Shown one piece after another: positions 42,308 to 52,800 of a stretch of 55,347 bases of DNA (position 1 is the stretch's first letter; the number at the start of each line of letters is the position of its first letter). The notes below the pieces were generated by a model. That model worked only from the letters and a program-made list of their open reading frames with translations, was not told the origin of the DNA and searched no databases. Location: contig JAUNGE010000020.1 of the NCBI GenBank assembly GCA_030524675.1, forward strand, positions 1-55,347. The letters run 5' to 3'. The DNA comes from a bacterium. Its GTDB lineage: Bacteria > Bacillota > Clostridia > Lachnospirales > Lachnospiraceae. The translations under genes and the position numbers were made by a program.

Positions 42308-43291
42308 CTATTTTTTTCCAGCTAAGACAGTGTTGTTTTTCTCAATTTCCATCTCGTGATAGCCTGTATCCAGCACCGCACAGGATTCCTGAAAACGTTC
42401 TTCTTCCTCTTTTGAGAGGGCCAGTGTCAGAACGCGCACAGCGCCGCCGCGCCCAACGACGCAGGGCACTCCGGCGAAAACACCGTGTACTCCGTATTCT
42501 CCTCGCAGCATTGCAGAGATTGTCAAAATACTGTTCTCGTCGCCAAAGATTGCTTTTGTGATTCTCGCCATCGCCATGCCGATACCGTAATATGTCGCCC
42601 GCTTCGCCTCAATAATCCGGTAGGCCGCTGTCCGGACTTCCTCCTCGATGGACTTTAGGTTTTGGCTGTCAAATTGTTCAGGGCGTTCTTTAAAAATTTC
42701 AAGCACTGGCTTTGTCGCAAGAAGGGCCTGACTCCACGGCACGAATTCTGAGTCGCCGTGTTCGCCCATCACATAAGCATGCATATTTCGCGGGTCTACC
42801 TTAAAATATCTGCCGAGCTGATAGCGCAGGCGTGCCGTGTCAAGCGCTGTTCCTGTGCCAATGACATGGGAAGGGTCAAAGCCGGACAACGTGCATACCA
42901 CCCTGGTCAGAATGTCAACCGGATTGGTCGCCACCAGAAAGATTCCGTGAAAGCCACTTTTCTTTACCGGCCCAATGATGGATTCAAACACAGCAAGGTT
43001 TCTCTTTAACAGCGCCAATCTCGTTTCCCCAGGTTTCTGCGCCACACCGGCGCAGATCACCACAATGTCGGCGTCATGGCAATCTTCGTACTCTCCAGCG
43101 TAGATATTCATATTGGCAGGGGAGAATGCCAGGCCATGGTTTAAATCCATCGCCTCGCCCCACGCCTTTTTCTTATCTATATCTATCAGCACCAGTTCAT
43201 CGCACAGACTCTGGTTTAACAGGGCATAAGCATAGCTCATTCCCACCATCCCTGTGCCAATTAAAACAACTTTTCTCTTATCATCTCTCAT
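42308..43291 (-). CDS. ldh: L-lactate dehydrogenase
   Basis: A 327-residue NAD enzyme reducing pyruvate to L-lactate in fermentation. The Rossmann motif VVLIGTGMVGMSYAYAL is at the N-terminus, the cofactor acid in LIDIDKKKAWGEAMDL, the substrate Arg in KPGETRLALLKRN, and the catalytic His in MGEHGDSEFVPWSQA. The start at 43291 has AAAAGGAGA eight bases before it; the longer frame to 43396 adds a basic stretch with no family match. It stands alone and converges on the sucrose genes. It would supply NAD for the sugar flux from those genes. Confidence 0.93.
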   Translation of the reverse strand: MRDDKRKVVLIGTGMVGMSYAYALLNQSLCDELVLIDIDKKKAWGEAMDLNHGLAFSPANMNIYAGEYEDCHDADIVVICAGVAQKPGETRLALLKRNLAVFESIIGPVKKSGFHGIFLVATNPVDILTRVVCTLSGFDPSHVIGTGTALDTARLRYQLGRYFKVDPRNMHAYVMGEHGDSEFVPWSQALLATKPVLEIFKERPEQFDSQNLKSIEEEVRTAAYRIIEAKRATYYGIGMAMARITKAIFGDENSILTISAMLRGEYGVHGVFAGVPCVVGRGGAVRVLTLALSKEEEERFQESCAVLDTGYHEMEIEKNNTVLAGKK

Positions 43292-43659
43292 AGTTTTGTC
43301 TCCTTTTCGCTTCCTGATTTTCTTCCGGATTTCTTTTGTTTCTCTTGTTTTTGTTGGGACTGCTGCGCAAATACATTCCATATATGCGATGTTCATGTAT
43401 TTATCTGTTTCTCTCTTCGTTCTTTCTTAGTATTTCTGATATGTGGGGATTGTATTCCAGATATTAGAGAATTGTATTTTTGATAGAATTATCATCAGTT
43501 TACGACTTTAAAAATCTTCTTTAAATTTGTAGTTTCCTGGAATTGAATGGTTTTTCTTATTATATTGCCACTGTTCAAAGGTAATAGTAGCTTTTACGTC
43601 TGAAAGCAGCAAAGCTCTGAATCAAATCCATAATTATAAATAAAGATAAAGTTTTCCAA

Positions 43660-43745
43660 AAATGTCATGGCCTTATTATGCGTTACATAATAAGATTAAG
43701 TTAGCTAAATTTTCGTACGAGATGAGATTTGACATCATGACATTT
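43660..43745. repeat. Nested inverted repeats upstream of the RHS gene
   Basis: An outer pair, AAATGTCATG (43660-43669) and CATGACATTT (43736-43745), are perfect 10-bp inverted copies. Inside is a perfect 9-bp hairpin, CTTATTATG (43672-43680) with CATAATAAG (43686-43694), around a 5-base loop. The arrangement could form a cruciform or bind a regulator. No T-run follows. Confidence 0.6.
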
Positions 43746-43776
43746 AGAGAATGGAGGGTGGTGATATTTTTATGAC

Positions 43777-43796
43777 ATGAGTGTTGATACACTCAT
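43777..43796 (+). promoter_or_regulatory. Hairpin just before the RHS ribosome site
   Basis: ATGAGTGT pairs perfectly with ACACTCAT around TGAT. It ends about 37 bases before the start codon and about 20 before the AGAAGGAG site. It may affect stability or translation of the very long toxin message. Confidence 0.5.
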
Positions 43797-43832
43797 ATAG
43801 CAGTAAAAGAAACAAGAAGAAGGAGAAAAAGT

Positions 43833-46800
43833 ATGGAACGTAGAGAAAGTACGAAAAGTGCGAAAAGAAAAAGTACAGGAAGAAAATGGTCAATCTGGGC
43901 ACGCATCATCAGCATTGTGCTGACAGTATCCCTAATTGCGCCGCAGACATGTCAGCTTGCTGCATATGCTGCAGAAGCTGTGTCCAACATGCCAAGACAG
44001 GTGGATTTTGACCGACCGGAAGGCATGACGCTTGAGGATATCGGAATTGCGTCAGGTTCCGATGCTGAAGATCCAACGAAACCCACAGAAGAGACGAAAC
44101 CAGCAGAGTCAACAGAAGAAACAAAACCAGCGGAGTCTACTGCTGAGACAAAACCAGCAGCATCAACAACGGGAAACAAAAAGCCGCTGGCAGAGACAGA
44201 AGAAAAGGAAATTCGAGAGCCGGAAGTATTCTATGAAGAATACGTGGATGAACCGGAAGGAAAACTGGTGCGTTTCAGTGATACCATAAGAACGTATGAA
44301 CTGGAAGAGGGAAAATACCTTTCCATTATGGGAGGCTATTCGGGACTTTATAGAGATGAAGATGGGGAAATCCGACCCATAGACAATACTCTTGTAAATG
44401 CGGAAGGCAGTACAGCAGGCAGTGTGGAAGAAGAATCTGAAGCAGAGCCGAATGGGACTGCAGTTGCCAGTGCATCCAATGCGCGCAGAGCAAAAAGCGC
44501 GAGAAGAAAGACAGCGCAGACATACACAAATGAGTCCGGTGCTATGGATGTGCGTCTTCCGGAAAAAATCACATCCAGCAAAGGGGTAACGATTGAGAAG
44601 GACGGGTATCAGATTGAGATGATTCCGTCGGATGGTGATTTCAGTGACAGTGTTGTAAGCGGGAATGCCATCCGCTACAGCAATGTATTTGAACATGTTG
44701 ATGTGCAGTATTCACTGGTAGGAAATTCTGTGAAAGAGGATATTATCCTTCTGGAAAAAGGAACCAGAACCGCATTTTCCTATCGCCTGAAAACAGATGG
44801 TCTGAGGGTAAAACAGACACAGAATTCTCTGCTTCTTTATAAAGAATCGGCTGAGACACCCGTGTTTACTCTGACTGCTCCCATAATGCGGGATGCCGAG
44901 GAGGAAATCGGACTGGGACTTACTATGTCTGCGGTGAAGAAAGACGGAGACTATCTTGTGACTCTGGAGGCAGACAGAGGATGGCTTCTGGATAAGGAGC
45001 GTGTCTATCCGGTGCGGATTGACCCGTCCATCAACAGCGGTCCGGAAGGCTTTAAGGTAGTAAGTGTCTCTTCAGCCAATCCAGGAACCAATTATCTCTG
45101 GACCAAACCTGCTTATGTGGGGTATGACGACGGAAGTAAGACCGGAAATACGCCTAGCTATGGAAATACCCGTGCGTACTTTGCGCTGGGACGTGCAGAT
45201 GACGGATGGAACCAAGTACCGAGAGATATGGTAATTGACAGCGCCACATTTTCCATCGGACAGCAGAGTGACTGGAGCGGCGGCGCTTCCCGCTTTGTAT
45301 TTGAGGCACCGGATAAGGCATGGAACATCGGAATGACCTGGAACGAACAGCAGAATCTCACCTTTACTCCTGTGGGCGAAGCTGTTTCTGCAGTTGGAAA
45401 AGACCAGATGTATCAGGTCGATGTGACAGAGATTATGAAACAGTGGCTGGCGGGAACGAAGGCACAGTATGGCCTTTCCATGCGTGCCGAGGTGGAACCG
45501 CCGTCTGAAAACGCAGCCCAGGAATTCCATCATGTCTGTGAGCTTCTGTATAATCAGGACAATCCAACCTACGGACCAAGACTGCAGTGGGTATGGGGCG
45601 GAGAGCTGCCGCCGGAGCAGCCAGACCTCATGGATATCAATGACCTGGAAGTGTATCTGAATCCGATTACTGTGCCAGGAGAGCAGACAGGGAGCCGCAT
45701 CACAGAGGGCGTTCTCACCTACGGTCTTTCTCAGGTGGGCTCAAAAGTTACCTATACTCTGAAAGAGGAAGAGTCTGGGGAGACTGCCAGTCAGGGCGAG
45801 AAAGAAGCAGAGCAAGAAAAGAAATATCCGGATTATACTGTGGAAGGACAGTATTCCTCTGCATTCAACAACGAAATCAAAGACGATAACTGGCAGAGTG
45901 ATCCGGCAGTTCCTGGAACAAACCTGGAGTTGGATACCGTGTACTATTATGAAGTCCAGGCAGAGGGACAGGGCATTGAGCAGAATCCGGAAACAGGGGA
46001 GCCACAGTTAAATGGTGAAACTGTGACCAGTGAGGTGAAAAAAACGGAGCGCTTCCTTCTGTATGAGGTAAAGACATCTGATATCTTGCCGAGAATTGCA
46101 GAACACTACGAGGTGGATTTTAGCCAGCTTTTGAAAGATAACCATATGCCGGATATGCTGACCGTGGCAGGAGATATCTTATTTATCCGAGAGCCGGCAG
46201 AAGGTGTGGAACCGTATACATGGTCTTATCCAGAAAAAATGGACCAGATTCTTACGGACTTTTTGCTGCGCGGCAGACAGCTCGACTGTATCTATGCATT
46301 TGAGCCAATCAATATGAGCACCGGAAACTTCTTTATGGAACAGACCGATGCAGAGTTTGCCGAGCTCAATGGAACCTTTGCAGTAGAGAGAAGTTATAAT
46401 TCGATTGCTGCATATTTCAAGTCTGCTTTTGGTACCGGATGGACCAGTCCTTTTGATGAAAGGCTGATGATGCTGCCGGATGGCCGTGTTTTCTATGTGC
46501 GCGGTGATGGAGCCGGATTCTGCTTTACAAAGAACGCAGACGGAACATATGAGGCACCAGCAGGATATGATTATGTTCTGGAAACCACAGAAGAACTGAT
46601 TCTGGTGCCGAAAACCGATGATTCCTCTGATGCAGAAGACGAAGAAGCAGAAGGAAATACAGATACTGGAAATACGAACAATGAAAACACAGAAGACAGT
46701 GGAAACACACAGAATGGCAATACAGATAATGAAAATACAGAAAATGAGGATACGGATACTGAGGAAGCAGGAAGCGAAGATGCAGAAGAAGGCGGAACAG

Positions 46801-49800
46801 AGAATGATCCTTACGAAATGACAGCCTCTACAGGGTGGAAGTTAGAAGATAAAGAAGGAAATGTCTGTCTCTTCAACTGCTATGGACTTCTTGTCAGCAG
46901 TACAAACCGGAAAGGTCACACAACAACCTATACGTATGAGGGCGAGAGCCGCTTAAAGACTGTCACAACCCCGTCGGGGAAGGTTCTTGAAATTACTATG
47001 GATGAGAAGAACCGGATTACGGATATCACTCTTCCGGATGGAACCATCCTTCAGTATGCTTATGATGAAAAGGACAACCTGGTGAGTGTCACCAATCCAG
47101 AAGGCGGTGTGAGACGCTACGAGTATGACGAAAACCATCACATGACAGCATGGTACGATGAGAATGGTACCTGTGTGGTGGAGAATACCTATGATGAGCA
47201 CGGCAGAGTTTTAAGGCAGACAGATGCTCTGGGAAGCGCAGCAGTCCTTACCTATGAGGATACGTATGTTTCCGCAAAAGACAACCGCGGCAATGTTACC
47301 AGATATTATCATGGGGAAGATGGGCGTGCGACCTGCGTCGTATATCCAGATGGAAGCAGCATCCAAACCGAATATAATGCAGCAGGAAGGGCAGTGGTGC
47401 GGACCGACGCCAATGGAACTGCAACAGAATACACTTATGATGACAGAGGAAATGTTCTCTCAGAGAAAAGAGCAGATGGAAGCACAGCGCAGTATACATA
47501 CAACGAATACAATCTTCCGCTGACAGCAGCAGACTTTGAGGGAAATACAACGGCCTTTGCCTATGACGAACTGGGAAATCTGCTGTCTATGACGGATGGT
47601 GAAGGAAATCGAACGCAGTATGCATATGATGAACTCAGCCGTGTTGTTTCGATTACAGATGCAAACGGCGGTGTGATTTCGTTTGCCTATGATGGAACAG
47701 AAGCTCCAGCTGTATCCATGATAGATTCCGAGGGTGGTGTTTACATCTTTACGTATGACGCCATGAACCGGCTTTTGTCTTCCACAGACCCAGAAGGAAA
47801 TACCACCTCTCATACCTACAACGCAAACGGATGGGAGACAGAGACAACGGCGGCAGACGGCGGCGTGACGCAGTATATGTTCAGCCCTGCAGGGGACGTG
47901 CTGGCTATCACAGACACCATGGATACGGTGACAGAGTTTACCTATGATGCCATGCACAACATCACATCAGGAACGGATGCACTGGGAAATACCCTGACCT
48001 ATGCATACGATGAGAACTATAACCGCATTTCTGAGACCAATGCCAAAGGGGATGTCACTTCCTATACCTATGACACCAGAAACCGTGTGACAGCAGTTAC
48101 AGATGCGTTTGGAAATACCATTTCCTATGTACTGGACGGCAGCGGAAATGTGACAGAAACGACGGACCGCAGAGGAAATACAGAAAAGATAACATATCAC
48201 AGAACCTTATATCTGCCGACAGTCGTAACCGACGCGCTCGGAAATCTGACATTCTATCAGTATGACAGGAACGGAAATGTAACAAAAATTGTATATCCGG
48301 ATACATCCAGTGTGTATTATCGCTATGATAAAGCGGGACGTCTGGTGCAGATGACTGCACAGAACGGGCTGGAGACGAAGATTGGATATGACGGAAACGG
48401 AAATATCACAACCATCACGGATGATGAAACGCGAACCTATCATTTCGAGTACGATAAAAACAACCGTCTGGTGAAAACAATCGACCCGCTCGGCGGAGTT
48501 ACCGGATACGCCTATGACGGAGCAGGCAACCAGATTCAGGTGACAGATGCGAATGACCATGCAGCAGAGTATACCTATGATGCAGCCGGACGTTTGACAG
48601 AAATCAAAGATGCGCTGGGCGGAACCGTATCCGCTTCCTATGACCTGGAAGGAAGGACGCTGTCTGTGACAGACCAGAACGGGCATACCACAAACTGGTA
48701 TTATGATGTGATTGGACAGATGCTGGCAGAAGTGGATGCAGCTGGAGCCATCACAGGCATGGAATACGATTCTCTTGGAAATGTGACGAAGGTTTTGGAT
48801 GCATTGAAGGGGGAGACAGCTGCACAGGTGGATGCTCTGAGCCGCGTGGTGCAGATGACCGATGCCTTAGGCGGGATATATGCTTACGAGTATGATGAAA
48901 ACGGAAATCTCTGCAGAGTGACCATGCCGGATGGAGACACCATTGTAATGGTTTATGATGCGGCAAACCAGATGGTATCGTACCAGGATGAAGCAGGGGT
49001 GGAAACTACAATCGAATATGATTCCATGGGGCGTGTGGTGAAGGCATCTGATACGGCCGGAAATGTCATGACCTATGAATATGATGTGAGCGGAAATCTC
49101 ATAAAACAGACGGATACGATTGGACGAAGCGCTGTTTATGAGTATGATACATTCAATCGTCTGGTATCTGCAACAGGGACAGACCTTGCAACAGAGACAT
49201 TTGCATATGACGTATTGGACCGCCTGATTTCCGTGACACAGGCAGATGGCACAGTTTACAGTTATGCGTATGATGCAGTTGGAAATTTGATAAAGACCAC
49301 AGAACCAGGAGAGGCCGTTTATACGTATACCTATGATGCCATCAACCGGCTGACGGATAAAGTGAATCCATTAGGGGCTTCCACTGCCTTTCAGTATGAT
49401 GCGAAAGGCAACCTGACAGGCACTGTGGATGCAGAAGGTGCACAGACATCTTATAGTTACGATGCGGTTGACCGTCTGATAAGTTATACAGACGGACGCG
49501 GAAACAGTACCGGATATGAGTATGATGAATTATCCAGACTGCTGTCCCAGACGACTCCGGAGGGAAACAAAGAGGAATACCGCTATGATGCTCTCGGCAA
49601 TCTGACAAAAGTGAAGGATGCCAATGGGCTGATTACAGAGTACCAGTACGATGTCATGAGCAATCTGGTGCAGGAAATTTCTCCGAAGGGAGCAAAGACT
49701 TCCTACACCTATGATAAACATGATGAACTGACAAGTATTACAGATGCTGCTGGAAATATGACCATATATACTGTAGATATGAACCGTCTTGTGACAGAAA

Positions 49801-52800
49801 TGACACAGAAGAACGGCGGAACCTATCAGTATACCTACGATGCGGTACACCGTCTGACCGGAATTACTACTCCTTTGGGGTTGAAGAGGGAATTCACCTA
49901 TGATGTGGCAGACAATGTCATCAAGGATACGGACAATCTGGGTCGAACATCTGTGTATGAGTATGACAGTATGCACCGCATGACAAAATCTGTGAATGCA
50001 GAGGGCGGCGTTACCACATATGGATATGACATCCGCGGCAATCAGAATGCTCTGACCAATGCGCTAGGGTATACCTGGAACTATCAGTACGACCTTGTGG
50101 ACCAGCTGACAGCCAGTGTGGACCCAGAAGGAAAAGCGACCGAAGTGGTTTATAACCTGGTGGGGGAGATTGCCTCCATCACAAAGCCAGGCGAACGGAC
50201 TACCCGTTTTTCCTACGACAAGAATTACAATGTGACCGCAGTCACTGACCCGAAAGGTTATCTTTACAGCTATACATACGATAAGGATAACCGCCTGACC
50301 GGAACCAGAAATCCGCTTGGGGAGACAGAAACAGTTGTCTATGATGCAGGAAACCGTGTTACTTCTGTCACAGACCGAATGGGACTGACAGAAAGCTATA
50401 CTTATGACCCGCATGGAAATATCCTGAGCGTGAAAGCAGCCAACGGCCTGATTACCCGATTTGGTTATGACATTCTGGATAATCTGGTGAAAGTGACACT
50501 GCCGAGTCATCTGACAGCCGCTTACACGTATGATGTGATGGGAAATGTGACCAGCACAACCGACACCATGCAGCGCACCACAAAGTATACCTATGACCTG
50601 GAAGGAAACATGACCTCTCTGACGGATGCAGGAGGCCGGAAAGAGCAGATGGTGTATGATATGGGCGGCCGTCTGACTGGATATACCAGCAACGGAGAAA
50701 ATACGATTCGCTATGACTATGACAGGCTGAATGCCCTGATAGAAAAATCGTATGAAGATGTCAGAGATCCAGAGAAGAAGGAAGGCGTTCTGTATGCATA
50801 CGATGCGATGGGCCAGAGAGTTTCCATGATGGACCGCTCCGGTGAATCAAAGTATGAGTATGACAGCCTTGGACGAATCATAAAAGTGATATCCGGCTCC
50901 GGAGAAGTGACAGAGTATGCCTATGACGGCTGTGACCAGCTGGAGAGCATTACCTATGCGGACGGAAAAAAAGTAAGTTATGAGTACGATAAAAATGACA
51001 ATCTGACCAGGGTGACAGACAGAACTGGTGCTGTAACCACATATGTTTACGATGCGATTAACCGTGTAACAGAGATTCACCGGCCGAACGGAGTCAGCAC
51101 ATACAATACCTACAACGCCCGTGATCAGATCGTAGACATGAAAAATATCTGTGATGACTGTGAGTGGGTTATCAGTGAGTACCAGTATACGTATGATGAC
51201 CGTGGATTTATTGTGGGAGAAGATGCGACTGAATCTCTGTATGGATATGCATGGGATGACAAGCATGACGGAAAGCATGAGAACGGACGCCATGATGACA
51301 AGTATCCCCATGGAGGCCAGCATACCAACAAACATGCAAAGGATGGAGAGTATAACTTCCAGATCATCGAGACAAAGAGAAACTTTGAGTATGATGCGGA
51401 CGGAAAACTGGTAAAAGCCACTGAGACAGAAGACCGACAGGGAACATATGCATATGAGTTTGAATACGACGATATGGGAAATCGGACTCTGTACAAAAAG
51501 TCCAGAAACGGCACAGTCCAGGAAAGTGCAGAGTACACCTATAATCTTTCCAATCAGATGATTCATGCAAGAGTGTACGACGGCAAGCACTATAAGAATG
51601 TCGATTATACCTATGATGCAGATGGAAACCGGATTCTTCAGGAAGAGGTGAAGGATGACGGAACCAGAAAAGTGGAATTTACGTATGAGTATACCGTTGA
51701 GAACCGCTTGAAAGCAGTGTCTGATAAGAATGACCTTCTGGTTGCCATGGCATATGATGGGGATGGAAACCGGATTTTCCAGCTGAATTATAACCTGCAT
51801 ACCGATGACGACTGGAAAGGAAACAGCGGAAATGGCAACGGAAACAATAAAGATAATAAGGGAAGCGGAAATTCAGGGAAAGCTTTAGGAAATGGAACCG
51901 GAAGTGCGGCAGTCACGTTCTTGACAGCATCTGAAGAATCCGAGGAGAAGAACCTGATAGCCGCTGCACTCAGCTTATTTGCAGGAGATGAGACAAACCA
52001 GAGCGAAAACGGCAGTTCCGAGTCCAAGGGAAATAAGAATAAAGACAAAGGAAATGACGGAAACGACAAGAACAATGGAGTCGGAAACGGCAATGGTAAG
52101 AATAAGAACAATAACGGCAACAACGGCAATGGAAACTCGGGTAACAATGGAAATAACGGGAATGGAAATGGCAATTCCGGCAACAACGGAAATACCAGCA
52201 CCGGCGGCGTAAATGACAACAATGGAAACGCGAATGGCAATACCAACAATACCGGAGGCAGCCAGAATCAGAGTGGTATCCTGTTCCCAATCAGCGGCGA
52301 AGTTTCTGAACTTGAGGAAGAACTGATCGGAATGATTCGGACCACCGGAAAGCACAAGAATTACGAGCTGATTGAATATGTCAATGATGTCAATAGGGAA
52401 AACACGGAAGTGTTGCTGGAACTGAATATCAATGGTATACTGGATACAGCTTACAGTTATGGAAATGAGCGCCTGACGAATGAACGCTTCACCGGATGGA
52501 CTGGTTATTATACATATGATGCAAGAGGCAGCGTATCGGGAGTGACAGACAGTGAGGGAATGATCTGGCAGTCCTACCGGTATGACGGCTTTGGAAATAT
52601 CATCTTTGGAAAGCCGCAGTATAATAACGTATACAGCTATAATGCAGAGTCCTACAATCCGAACATGGAAGCACAGTATCTACGTGCAAGATATTACAGC
52701 CCAGAAACAGCGAATTTCCTGACAGAAGATTCGTGGCTTGGAGACATCACAGACCCGCTGACTCTGAATCGGTATGCATATGTAAAGAGCAGTCCGTTGA

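Larger units (their letters stand above)
43292..43832. other. 541-bp divergent region between ldh and the RHS gene
   Basis: No gene. Reading towards the RHS gene it contains ATTGTATT at about 43450 and 43472 (22 bases apart, upstream of ldh), then the inverted repeats at 43660-43745 and a hairpin at 43777-43796, and an AGAAGGAG site before the RHS start. A TTGACA at 43729-43734 has no -10 box at the right distance, so I do not call a promoter. Confidence 0.6.

Noticed and set aside
43729-43757. TTGACA upstream of the RHS gene as a promoter
   Set aside because: The sequence 17 bases downstream is TGGAGG, with no -10 box at any usual spacing.
46890-51780. Repeated pattern suggesting a CRISPR array or satellite
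   Set aside because: Units are coding, in frame, diverged, and translate to YD repeats; there are no identical repeats with unique spacers.
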